Shown: positions 24,571 through 35,038 of the stretch, piece after piece
How the letters are laid out: the number at the start of each line of letters is the position of its first letter
How positions within the stretch are numbered: position 1 is the stretch's first letter
NCBI GenBank assembly: GCA_928212115.1
Contig: CAKMRJ010004445.1
Location: forward strand, 3,376,661-3,440,660
DNA from: Lactuca virosa
Lineage: Eukaryota; Streptophyta; Magnoliopsida; Asterales; Asteraceae
DNA length: 64,000 bases
Direction of reading: 5' to 3'
Translations under genes and position numbers: made by a program
The notes under the pieces: model-generated
Database searches by the model: none
Told to the model about the DNA's origin: nothing
What the model saw: only the letters and a program-made list of their open reading frames with translations

Positions 24571-24841
24571 CGCTCGCAGTCGATCACTGCTCCAAAAAGG
24601 CTCAACCAATCCATGCCCACGATGGCACAGACATCACCCATCGCATCCTAGGTCAATCAAAACCCGCAGCACACATCGGTAGCAAAAACCGCATGCTCAT
24701 CGGCTATGGAAACCCTCAGAGGTCGACGAAACGCCTCCCGTCGGATACTGATGTGACGACTAAAAGCTAAAGACACGAAGGATCGACTCGCACCCGAGTC
24801 AAATAACACCAAAGCAGGTACGAAATTCACAAGAAATGTAC
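24571..24841 (-). pseudogene. Element A aspartic protease
   Basis: Immediately after the intron-like insert the frame reads GTFLVNFVPALVLFDSGASRSFVSLAFS, the retropepsin active-site region with Asp-Ser-Gly. Downstream frames toward GMDWL are interrupted. It would release gag and pol products. Confidence 0.82.
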
Positions 24842-24901
24842 CTAAATACAACACAGAATAAGCACAATAAATCTCAAAATAAATAATAAGGAATTACGTA
24901 C
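24842..24901 (-). other. Candidate gag/protease intron in element A
   Basis: On the minus strand 60 nt run from GTACGTAATT to GTTGTATTTAG, T-rich and bounded by GT...AG. Removing them joins GTGGCTG to GTACATTTC in frame as V-A-G-T-F-L-V-N, which matches the uninterrupted SGTFLVN of element B. Unspliced, translation stops at TAA three codons after the GT. Element C has the same arrangement at the same codon. Confidence 0.72.
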
Positions 24902-26080
24902 CAGCCACGACATCAGGTGCTGCGCGGACCTCCTTCGCTGTCAGCTGAAAATCTCTCCCACGAGCCCTTAGAACCTCAGCCTTCACCGGCCGAACATCAG
25001 TAGCACGCAATGCAGCAGGAGCGGAACCCTGGGCTGATCCCTTAACAAGCTGAGGGCACTCGGCCTTCCGATGGCTGGTCTGATTTCAGTGGAAACAGAC
25101 TTCAAATTTCTTGGGGCAATCCTTCGCCATATGCCCCTCCTTGACACATTTGTAGCAAATCCCCGCCCGACAAGATCCCTCATGACTTTTGCCGCACTTG
25201 CCACAAATGCGGCCCTTCTGGCCTCCTGATCTCGAATCAGCGGTCTTAGCCCGCTTGGCTGCCGGCTGCGACTATGTTGGCCGCCGATCTCTCCCCTCAG
25301 ACTCCGCATCCTCCCTGGCCTAAGTCTCCAACTCGATCTCCCTCCTTTTGGCATTTTCCTGAAGCTCAGCAAACGTCCGATAAGACAAGTTCGCCACGAA
25401 CTCTCGAATATTGCTCCTCAGAGTGCTCAAATACTGGCTCATGCGTGCCTGCTCAGTCGACACATGCTCAGGGCAGAACAACGCCCTCTCGTGAAACATC
25501 CGCGTAATCACAGTCGCCGACTCTGTCTTCTGCCTGAGAGACAGAAACTCCTGGGCCAACCGTTCCCTCTCCATCGGGGGAACATACTCTTCTCGAAACA
25601 TCACAACATAGCTCTCCCAAGTCACTGCAGAATGCTCAACAGGAGTAAAACTGGCTGTCGCAAACTTCCACCAGTCCTTCGCTCCCAAGCAAAGCTGGTT
25701 CAGCACGGACTGTACCCTCAAATGCTCGGGGCAAGAACAAGTGTAGAAACACCCCTCGATATCAGAGATCCACCTCATCGCAGCAATTGGATCGTGAGCG
25801 CATCAAACTCTGGTGGCTTCGTGATGCTGAATTCCTGGTACAGCAATGAGTCACCTCCCTGTGGTCTGGCAGCATCGAGAGTTGCGATGGCTGCAGCAGC
25901 AGCGGCCTCAGTAACAACGGCATACCGCTCATCAAAAGTCTCAATCAACGTGGTATTAATAGACCCAAACATCTCAGGAATCCCCGCTCGAATAGTTGCG
26001 GTCACCTCCTCGTGAACAATCCTGCAAATCTCATCATCACTAGTCCCATTGCTCCCGGGATTGTGGTGTGTACCCACCAT
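24902..26080 (-). pseudogene. Element A gag with zinc knuckles
   Basis: The start is the ATG at 26078-26080 (MVGTHHNPGSNGTSDDE). The gag core (25320-25778) has MRWISDIEGCFYTCSCPEHL, LGAKDWWKFA, FREEYVPPMERERLAQEFLSL and RTFAELQENAKRREIELE. Downstream one knuckle-like cluster (CGKCGKSHEGSC) and a CCHC knuckle (CYKCVKEGHMAKDC) are visible near 25090-25215, but the next knuckle is cut by a stop at its second cysteine. Frame changes separate the three parts. Confidence 0.87.
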
Positions 26081-26753
26081 GATGTCTCTGAAACACAACA
26101 CTAAATCATCAGAGACTCGCTCGAGCATACACACACTCGATCACTCATCCCTACTTGTTCCATATCATCCGAAGGATTCTTACTTGGGTTTCATACAGAT
26201 CCGATGCTTTCAGTAGTATGGGCCCAATACGACCTTCCACACCAACCTGTAGTCATCCCATGTCCTCCTCCTAGGATCCCAGTTCACTATTAGTCTATCT
26301 CTCACGAATAACAGACTACCCTCTCAGAGGATCCCTCATATACTCATCTATATATCTCCCTTAGATTATTCCTTGACTCAAGACTTTCTCTCTCTAAGTG
26401 ATCCTGCTAGATACTCTCACTCAGTGCATACTCAAAGCATATAACAGATAGCAACGACTCCTAAGCTAAGGTATCACAAATCAGGCAACTCTAGCCCTAA
26501 AATATGAAATACCTAGCCTATCCTCTAGCATGCATTACTAATATCTCATAAATATCACATAACACAATTAAATAAGGGTATTTTGGGAAATCACCGTTTG
26601 GGCTCTGGCTGATTGTACACACCGCTTCAACTCGTTTTCTCTTAAAAACTCTTGTTCGGTTTTAGAAAAATCATTTCTTTTGAAACCTTTTTCTCAAATC
26701 CTCAGTTTGAGTTCAGACATACCCGAAGGTGCATCCGAATCCCTCAAACCAAG
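26081..26753 (-). other. Element A 5' leader
   Basis: Non-coding region of about 670 nt between gag and PBS. It includes the GGGCCC hairpin at 26213-26233 and is otherwise AC-rich. Element D's leader (59459-59847) aligns with its gag-proximal half. No ORF of note. Confidence 0.75.
26213..26233 (-). other. GGGCCC-loop hairpin in A leader
   Basis: On the minus strand GTCGTAT and ATACTAC flank a TGGGCCC centre with one mismatch in the stem. The centre GGGCCC is self-complementary. Flanks GTGTGGAAGG and TGAAAGC match the hairpins in C and D. Confidence 0.62.
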
Positions 26754-26768
26754 GCTCTGATACCAACT
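26754..26768 (-). other. Element A primer-binding site
   Basis: On the minus strand AGTTGGTATCAGAGC follows the 5' LTR, complementary to initiator Met tRNA. Confidence 0.92.
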
Positions 26769-27561
26769 TGTAACACCGTAAATTTTCAAAACAAAAATTT
26801 TCATTTAAAAACCCAAATATCTCATTTCAAAATCAAAATTTCCACAAACATCAAGTTATCAAAACACATGTCTCAAAAACTGTTTATAACACAAATCCAG
26901 GATCCTAAAAAAAACATATCTCCGACGCAGGTGTGTGTACAATCAATTCGGCGCCATACCGTGATCCTGAGAAGTACCTGAACACAACACATAACACGGT
27001 AAGCACGAAGCTTAGTGATTTCCCCAAAATACCACACACAACTCATTAGCCACTCTAGGCTATAACTCAATAAGATCCTCCGATCAATGTGTCTCAGTGG
27101 GACCCTCTGGTCCCAACTCAATAAGCTTATAATAACAATACTCAGCATAAATCACAAGACATGATGCAAAATATTAAGATACACAGTTAACCACAATAAA
27201 CATCTCAATCACACAAAGGTACCACTCATGGTAAGTATAGCTTGAAGACTCACCTCGTAAGCTAGCAAGTAAAAGTCTCGTACTCGGGAATCTCGAACTA
27301 GCCTCCGCCTAACACATTAGATACATATCTCTAATCAATACTCCACTCATACTTAATTACACCAAAGGTTTTGTTCTCTCGTTCTCTCTAACTCTTGGAA
27401 GGGTAAAATACCATTTTACCCCTCCATGGTCTTCATTACTTATGTTGACCAAACCCTAAAGTCAATAGAATTCAAACTCGATTCAACATTCCCAGTTTGA
27501 CCTGACTCGCCGAGTGCACCCATGTGACTCGTCGAGTCCAGTCGTTCCTCAGAAGTCTTTG
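26769..27561 (-). repeat. Element A, 5' LTR, first segment
   Basis: It begins TGTAACACCGTAAATTTTC and is exactly 793 nt up to the CTTTG (27557-27561) that precedes element C, the same length as the matching segment of the other LTR up to B. Confidence 0.9.
27557..27561. repeat. TSD CTTTG of element C (partner 36996-37000)
   Basis: CTTTG lies directly before TGTAACACCCGATT and directly after ...GGGATGTTACA (ending 36995). The same bases at the same LTR position were duplicated by element B. Confidence 0.95.
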
Positions 27562-29506
27562 TGTAACACCCGATTCATGGTACGATTTTATTTAAGTATT
27601 TTCTTAAATTTTTGCCATGAACTCGGCGAGTCTGCGTCCCGACTCACCGAGTAGCAGCGAGGTGGACACGGGATTTAAGCTGGGAACTCGGCGAGTCGAC
27701 ATATGGACTCGGCGAGTCCACCTGTCTGGATGAAACTCTATTTTCAGACTTTGCACCATATTTTACCCATTCTAAAACACCCATTTCGTCCCATTTTCTT
27801 CCCAGAGAGCAGTAGAGAACAACCCTATCTCCTTTAGTGTTCTTGAGTGATTTTGATCTTCCAAAGAAGGTTCTGGAGCCTAGAAGAAGAAGGAGGAAGT
27901 TGGAGTGTTCCAGAAGTGAAGGTAGACCCGAAATCTACTCTGGGGAAGGCATCAAATCAGGTAATAAAACCCTCACTTTGCTCATTAGATCTTAGGTTCC
28001 TTTTTGTCCCCAATGGTTGATCTTCAAGCCTTAAAACCCCCCCCAGATTTCGTGTGTATATGTGATAACCAGACCCTAGGAATTGAGACCCATGAGTTGG
28101 ATCAGTTGCATGTCTCAGATTTGGCCAGATTGGGTGAAGAGTCGAAGGGAACTCGGCGAGTGCCAAAGTGCACTCGGCGAGTTCCATGAAGATGGCCTTA
28201 GACTCGACGAGTTGGATGAACAACTCAGCGAGTCCTATGAAGATTGCCTGGTACTCGGCGAGTCGTTCTTCAAACTCGGCGAGTCCCTTGAATATAGCCT
28301 TGAACTCGGCGAGTTGTTCTTCAAACTCGGCGAGCCATATGAACTGTCACTAGGATAAGAAGGGTTTAAGTGTAGGAGGTCCAACCCTTCGTAGTCGCAC
28401 GTGGAATTAGCAATTTAACGTGTAGCTATAGTCCCAGAATCTCCAAATCTCCAAGGTTGATGTTCTGATGGAAGATTGGAGCGAATTGTGAGATCTGTTC
28501 GTCGAACTCGGCGAGTCCCCCCTTGGACTCGGCGAGTCCAGTCGCGGGTTTGTTAGTTGTCCCCGTTTAGCGAGTCAGGCTGACTCAGTGAGTGGGAACA
28601 GGGACCCGATGAGTCAGAGTCGGGCTAGACGTAGAAGGACGCGGCGAGTCGCTATATGGACTTGGCGAGTCCAGTCAATCAGAAGTTGACTTTGACCAGT
28701 CATTTGACCTAGGTATTTATGAGTACCTAATCCATGATTACAAATTTATAGCCGGAGGGTTACCGGTGCGGCAGCCAGGCGTAGGTTGAGCGGGTTTTTC
28801 AGCAGCTACCCTCGAGGTGAGTTACCTTCCAGTAGCGGTGGGTCTACGGCCACAATGCCGGCCCACCAGTAAGAGTTGTATGTTGGATGATTGTCTTTGT
28901 GATATCATCTAGGTTTGCTACTACCTGATATGTTATGTGCTAGTATGATATGATGTTATATGCTAGTAGCAGTAGGGGAGATAGTCCCCAGGGTTTCCGG
29001 TCGATATAGTCATACCCAGTCATGTTAGACAGATTATGGTTATGTGATATATGTTATGTGGTAGTAGTAGAGGGGTGAAATAGTCCCCAATATCCGGTCG
29101 AAAGGACCGAAGGGGAGGCCAGCACCCAGATATGCTGGGCAGTATCCGGTCGAAAGGACCGAAGGGGTAGGTCGGGCACCCAGATATGCCTGACAGTATC
29201 TGTATGTTATGTGATTGTATGGTATGTGGTACGATGGGGGAACTCACTAAGCTTCGTGCTTACAGTTTACAGTTTTGTTTCAGGTACCTCTTCAGCTAGG
29301 GGAAAGGAGTCGGCGCGGTAGCGGCATATCACACACACACACTTGTTTCCGCACTATGGATTTTCTGGGATGTACTCTAAATATTTTACTATGATGTTAC
29401 AGGTTTTCAGACATGAATTAATATTATGAATGTTTTGTAACGATGTTTTTATGTATTAACCTAATTTAAAAATGAAATTTTTAGCTGGTATTTTTGGGAT
29501 GTTTCA
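27562..29506 (+). repeat. Element C, 5' LTR
   Basis: It starts TGTAACACCCGATT and ends GGGATGTTTCA (the 3' LTR ends GGGATGTTACA). It holds about 15-20 ACTCGNCGAGT-type palindromes, a 51-bp tandem array (28151-28335), and repeated CCGGTCGAAAGGACCGAAGGG blocks near 29095-29170. Confidence 0.93.
28151..28335 (+). repeat. 51-bp tandem array of paired palindromes in C LTR
   Basis: ACTCGNCGAG(T/C) motifs start at 28151, 28172, 28202, 28223, 28253, 28274, 28304 and 28325, a strict 21/30 alternation, so four copies of a 51-bp unit. The 3' LTR has the same array at 35626, 35647, 35677, 35698, 35728, 35749, 35779 and 35799 with a single 1-bp loss. Because 51 is a multiple of three, the array is open in one frame, but nothing suggests a protein. 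Confidence 0.9.
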
Positions 29507-29507
29507 A

Positions 29508-29521
29508 GTTGGTATCAGAGC
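29508..29521 (+). other. Element C primer-binding site
   Basis: GTTGGTATCAGAGC follows the 5' LTR, complementary to initiator Met tRNA. Confidence 0.92.
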
Positions 29522-30422
29522 CCTGGTTTGAGGTATTCGGACACACCTTCGGGGGTGTCTGGACTCAAATCGAGGGGATTAAAAGATTTTTTTTTTATAA
29601 AGAAATGATTTTTCTAAAGACTAAGTAAAAGAGTTTCGAGAAAGAAAGAACAAGGTGTGTGATGTGCGCGACCGGCCGAGCTCAAGTAAGTTTTCCCCAA
29701 AGTACCCATACAAGTTATTGTTATGATTATCAGTTCCAGTTTCAGTAGAACAGCATGCTAGAATAGGACTAAGGATCTAGGAATGATGCCTTATGTGCCT
29801 GCTTTATGTGTTCCAGCTTTATGAGAATTGCATGCTAGTACAGATCAGTCAGTATGATAGCCAGAATAGTATATACTTGATTATGTGTACTCAATGCACG
29901 AATGCTGCTTGCTATGTGCTTTTAGGAGTTCTAGTTGTCTCTCACTAACTAGTAAACGAATATGTTACGTTACATACTGCAAGGACTAAATAATTTCAGA
30001 AGGTTGGGTCTAACCCTGCTTCGCAGCTCTTGTCTGAGTCCAACCGTTGTAGGGTAGGACCTCTCATTCGAAGAATTATCTAGTCTGAGTAATATGTAAT
30101 AGTATTCGCGAGCTAGTTATGGAAAGAAAGCATGGACTTCTTGTGCAGCTGATGGAAGAGAGTGGGTGGCGATTACTTAGGGCAAGCCTAGGGCGAGAGT
30201 AGCACGAGAACCGCAGTATTAGTAGAAAGGACTTGGTTGAGTTGAGGCAATTCTTGAGGAAAGTACGGATAGACGTGGAAGGTAGTATGGGCCCGTACTA
30301 CTGAAAGCGGAGGATCCGTACTCGATTCAAAAAGGGTCGAGACGAGACCGGGGACTTGTGATATGTATGTGAGCCTCGTTAGTGGAATATAGTTTGATGG
30401 TGGTTATGCTATGTTTTGCAGT
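29522..30422 (+). other. Element C 5' leader with GGGCCC hairpin
   Basis: Non-coding, about 900 nt. GTAGTA (30282-30287) pairs with TACTAC (30296-30301) around TGGGCCCG, extended by a G-U pair. The hairpin lies about 120 nt before the gag ATG. The rest shows no ORF. Confidence 0.75.
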
Positions 30423-31616
30423 ATGGTGACCACACGACAGGGAGCGGGAGGCTCAGGATCAGGATCGGGTTCGGGTTCAGGGTCCGAACCAGTTGATGAG
30501 GGTCTACACGAGTTCATCGCTTCAGAGATTACCAGGGGCATCCTTGAGTCGACTCCCATCATCTTCGGGTCGATCAAGGAGGGTATTGTAGAGTTGATGG
30601 AGGATCGTCTCAGGGCGTTCAGGAGTGATATGGCGGCTAGCCAGTCAGGACCACGCACACTGTCCTTTAAGGACTTCAGGGGCAGTGGTGCATCAGATTT
30701 CCATGGGGCGAAGGACCCCATTGCTGCCAGACGATGGATTGCAGACCTTGAGTCTGCACAGCTGATCAGCTTCTGCCCCGAGGGGTCGAAGGTACGATTT
30801 GCAGCAGGGTGTCTACGTGACAGAGCTAGAGATTGGTGGGAGTCGGTTTGTGACTCTTTGGGAGCCGCGGCCATTGAGGCTATGACATGGCCGGACTTTG
30901 TGACACGATTCAGGACGGAGTTCGCGCCTGCGGTGGAGCTCCAGCAGTTAGCACGGGAGTTCTTGGATATGAGGCATACGACAGAGACAGTGGCGGAGAT
31001 CACTGCCAAGTTCCGGGAGAGGGCCGGTACCTCAGTACGCGGGTGATGAGGACATGAGGAGGACCCGCTACCACGACATGCTCCGAGCCGACATCCGGGA
31101 GCATGTCAGTTTTTCAGCTTGCCCTACCCTGGAGTCCATGATTGCCAGGGCAAAGGAGAGGGAGATTGATCTGAAGTCACATTCTGAAGAGAAAGGCTGA
31201 GGAGGGACAGATGACTGGGGCTTCGGGGAAGAAGCCCAAGGGATCAGATCCGGGCCCAAGAGGCCCACCGAGTCATAGTCGCTGCAGGAAATGCGGCAAG
31301 TCGCATGAGGGACCATGCAGGTTAGGATCGTCAGGCTGCTACAAGTGCGGCAAGACGGGGCACTTTAGCAGGGATTGTACTGCTCCTACTCCGGTATTTC
31401 AGACGTCCAAGTTGCTGTGTTTCCACTGCAACCAGAGGGGCCACAAGAGGGCCAATTGCCCTCAGATGACAGCAGCAGCGCCAGTACGGGCGCCAGCTCC
31501 AACGACCCTGCGGATTACGGATGGCCGGCAGGGCAAGGCAGAGGCTCCGGTGGTGAGGAGCCGGGCATTTCAGCTGACAGCCGAGGAGGCACGCGCTGCA
31601 CCCGATGTGGTGACGG
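30423..31616 (+). pseudogene. Element C gag with zinc knuckles
   Basis: The ATG at 30423 gives MVTTRQGAGG and a Gly-Ser repeat, preferred over an in-frame ATG at 30411. The gag core reads ARRWIADLESAQLISF, RDRARDWWESV, FVTRFRTEFAPAVELQQLAREFL. A frameshift near 31030 ends this frame at 31046. The other frame continues RYHDMLRADIREHV and reaches CRKCGKSHEGPC, the CCHC knuckle CYKCGKTGHFSRDC and CFHCNQRGHKRANC. Exon-like sequence ends at 31616; without splicing the frame stops at 31634-31636. Confidence 0.88.
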
Positions 31617-31690
31617 GTATGATTGTTTCCCTCTGACCTATTTATATGAGATTTATGATATTGATATGTGCTCTGTGTATATACGTTTAG
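31617..31690 (+). other. Candidate gag/protease intron in element C
   Basis: 74 nt from GTATGATTGTTTCCC to TATACGTTTAG, AT-rich with GT...AG ends. The gag frame enters it and stops at TGA (31634-31636). Splicing joins ACGG to GATCG as T-G-S-F-H-V-N, the exact position of SGTFLVN in intronless element B and of the 60-nt insert in A. The pol frame is different from the gag frame, so splicing (or frameshifting) is needed for a Gag-Pol fusion. Confidence 0.75.
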
Positions 31691-33780
31691 GATCGTTCCA
31701 TGTGAACGGTATTCCAGTCCAGGTGCTGTTTGATTCGGGGGCTACCCGATCCTTTGTTTCTCTTGCACTTAGCAAGAAGTTTCCTGAGTCCTCGGGCATG
31801 TTGGATTGCCTTTTAGAGGTCGAGATTGCGGACGACCGGTCGGTGCGAGCATCAGAGGTCTTTCGAGATTGTGTATTGAGGTTGTTCGAAGAGCGGTATT
31901 TGGTTGACCTAGTTCCCATTCCATTGCGGGGAAACAAGGTCATTATTGGTATGGATTGGCTGGGTCCCAATGGGGCAGTGATAGATTGCGCGCATCAGTT
32001 AGTACGAGTCAGAGCCCCAAGTGGGGGAGAGTTAGTAATTCAGGGTGAGAGATCACAGCGAGGGCCAGCCTTCTGTTCGGCAGCGAGGGCAAGGCGTTAC
32101 CTTCAGCAGGGTTGCGCAGGATATGTCGCATATGTCATGGACACCCGGGAGGCGGGTAAGGCGACGGTGGGCGATGTGCCCGTAGTACGAGAGTTCGCGG
32201 ATGTATTCCCCGAGGAGCTGCCTGGGATACCTCCGGAGCGACAGGTGGAGTTCAGGATCGACCTAGTCCCTGGTGCGACTCCGATAGCCAAGGCACCGTA
32301 TCGGGTGGCTCCTCCTGAGATGCAGGAGTTGTCTACACAGCTTCAGGAGCTGTTAGACAGGGGTTTCATTCGACCGAGCAGTTCACCCTGGGGAGCCCCG
32401 ATTCTGTTTGTGAAGAAGAAGGACGGGTCGCATCGGATGTGTATCGATTATAGGGAGCTGAATAAGGTAACGGTGAAGAACCGCTACCCACTCCCGAGGA
32501 TTGACGACCTCTTTGACCAGCTTCAGGGAGCATCTTGGTTCTCCAAGATAGATTTGCGTTCAGGGTATCACCAGGTGAGGGTCAGAGAGGAGGATGTGCA
32601 GAAGACGGAATTTCGGACACGTTATGGCCACTATGAGTTCGTGGTGATGCCTTTCGGGCTCACCAATGCTCCTGCCGCGTTCATGGACCTCATGAACCGC
32701 GTGTGTAGACCGATGTTAGACCGGTCGGTGATAGTATTTATTGATGATATCTTGGTTTACTCCAAGACGCGAAAGCAGCATGAGGAGCATTTGCGAGAGG
32801 TTCTAGAGACCTTGAGGAGGGAGAACTTGTATGCCAAGTTCTCCAAGTGTGAGTTCTGGTTGCGCGAGGTGCAGTTTCTTGGGCACCTTGTCAACCAGAA
32901 CGGGATTTCGGTGGATCCGGCCAAGGTGGAGGCCGTGATGAGATGGGAGGTTCCGAACTCTCCATCTGAGATTCGGAGTTTCCTGGGATTGGCTGGCTAC
33001 TATCGGAGATTCATCCAGGATTTCTCCAAGATAGCATTACCCCTGACCAAGTTAACGAGGAAGGCCATGGTCTTTCATTGGGGGCCTGAGCAGCAGGCAG
33101 CATTCGAGACACTGAGACAGAGATTGTGCGAGGCGCCAATCTTAGCCTTGCCAGAGGGCATGGAGGATTTTGTTGTATACTGCGATGCGTCCACCTCAGG
33201 TTTGGGCGCAGTATTGATGCAGAGAGGGCATGTCATCTCTTACGCGTCGAGGCAGCTGAAGCCTCACGAGGCGAACTACCCGACGCATGATTTGGAGTTG
33301 GGGGCCGTTGTGTTCGCCCTCAAGATTTGGCGTCATTACCTCTATGGGGTTCGCTGTACGATTTACACGGACCACAAGAGTTTGAGGTACCTCATGGACC
33401 AGCCAAATCTGAATATGAGGCAGCGTCAGTGGCTTGATGTAGTAAAGGATTACGAATGCGAGATCCTCTACCACCCAGGGAAGGCCAATGTCGTGGCCGA
33501 TGCGCTTAGCCGCAAGGCAGCACCGATCAGGGATATCTGTTTGAGGATGACGGTGGTGACTCCGCTTCTGGAGCGGATCTGGGAGGCTCAGCAGGAGGCT
33601 ATGAAGGAGGAACATCGGAAGAGTGAGCGGATTGTGGGACAGGTTTCCTCCTTCGACCATGACAGCAGGGGATTATTGACATTACACTGCAGGGTGTGGG
33701 TTCCATACCTCGGAGGCGTGCGCCAAGTCCTGATGGAGGAGGCGCACAAATCCCGATTCTCCATTCATCCAGGGCAACGA
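31691..33780 (+). CDS. Element C protease, reverse transcriptase and RNase H
   Basis: The open frame runs to 33825. Protease: VQVLFDSGATRSFVSLAL with catalytic Asp at 31732, then GMDWLGPNGA. RT: KAPYRVAPPEMQEL, FVKKKDGSHRMCIDYRELN, FSKIDLRSGYHQV, FGLTNAPAAFMDLM and catalytic FIDDILVYSKT (32737-32748). RNase H: VVYCDASTSGLGAVL (Asp), ASRQLKPHEANYPTHDLEL (Glu), IYTDHKSLRYL (Asp), KANVVADALSRK. All catalytic acidic residues seem to be present. The integrase start HPG is reached before a one-base loss moves the frame. Confidence 0.92.
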
Positions 33781-35021
33781 AGATGTATAGGGATCTTCGT
33801 CTGGACTATTGGTGGCCCTGCATGAAGCGGGATGTAGCATGGTACGTTGAGCGGTGCCTGACCTGCAGGAAGGTCAAGGCCGAACACCAGAGACCGCACG
33901 ACAAGATGCAGCCGTTGGATATCCCGCTGTGGAAATGGGAAGACATCACGATGGATTTTATCACCAAGCTTCCCAGGACCGCGCGGGGAATGGATTCAAT
34001 CTGGGTCATTGTCGACCGATTGACCAAGAGCGCCCACTTTATCCCGATTCAGGAGAGCATCTCGGCCGAGAAATTGGCCGATATCTACATCAGAGAGGTA
34101 GTGACACGACATGGGGTGCCAGTTTCAGTGATTTCGGATAGGGATGTACGGTTCACTTCCAGGTTCTGGAAGAAGTTTCATGACGAGCTGGGTACTCGTC
34201 TGCATTTTAGTACAGCCTTCCACCCGCAGACGGATGGCCAGAGCGAGCGGACCATCCAGACTCTGGAGGACATGCTGCGGGCGTGTGTTTTAGACTTCGG
34301 TGGTAGCTGGGATACCTATCTTCCTTTAGCCGAGTTTTCATACAATAACAGCTATCACGCGAGTATTGACTGTCCTCCCTTCGAGATGTTGTACGGGAGG
34401 AAGTGCAGGACCCCGATATGTTGGGGCGAGGTTGGACAGAGAGTCATGGGGAGCACCGAAGTAGTGCTCAGGACGACGGAGAAGATTCAGCAGGTCCGGA
34501 GCAGGCTTCAGACTGCTCAGAGTCGGCAGAAGAGTTATACCGATAGGCGCCGATCAGACTTGGAGTTCCAGGTTGGGGATATGGTTCTCCTGAAGGTGTC
34601 GCCTTGGAAGGGCGTCATCCGATTCAGGAAGAGGGGCAAGTTGGGTCCCAGGTATATTGGACCGTTTAGGGTTGCAGCCCGAGTGGGCAAGGTGGCATAC
34701 CGGCTGGATCTGCCAGCCGAACTCAGTCAGATCCACAGCACTTTCCACGTCTCCCAGCTGCGGAAGTGCCTGGTGGACGACTCAGCGGTGGTACCTTTGG
34801 AGGACATCCAGGTTGATGACAGCCTGAATTATATCGAGCGGCCTGTGGCTATCCTAGACCGGAAGTCGAAGGAACTGAGGAACAAGAGGGTGGAGCTGGT
34901 GAAGGTGCAATGGCAGCACCGGAAGGGCTCGGAATGGACTTGGGAACCCGCGGATGAGATGGTGGAGCATTATCCAGAGCTGTTCCGGGAGGGAACAGCA
35001 GACTTCGAGGACGAAGTCTAA
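33781..35021 (+). CDS. Element C integrase with chromodomain-like tail
   Basis: The frame after the shift at about 33775 reads the rest of the HHCC domain (YWWPCMKRDVAW, CLTCRKVKAEHQRPH), the core with IWVIVDRLTKSAHF (Asp), ISDRDVRFTSRFW (Asp) and HPQTDGQSERTIQTLED (Glu), SYNNSYHASI, then GKLGPRYIGPFRVAARVG, IHSTFHVSQLRK and the tail VQWQHRKGSEWTWEPADEM, ending at the stop 35019-35021. The group II chromodomain-like end fits Tekay/Del elements. Apart from the shift upstream this part is intact. Confidence 0.92.
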
Positions 35022-35026
35022 AATAC

Positions 35027-35038
35027 GTGGGGGAGATT
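35027..35038 (+). other. Element C polypurine tract
   Basis: GTGGGGGAGATT directly before the 3' LTR. Confidence 0.88.

Noticed and set aside
28083..28358. Open frame over the C LTR palindrome array with a repetitive Leu-Gly-Glu peptide
   Set aside because: It is open only because the tandem unit is 51 bp; it lies in both LTRs, is broken by a 1-bp loss in one, and has no gene context.
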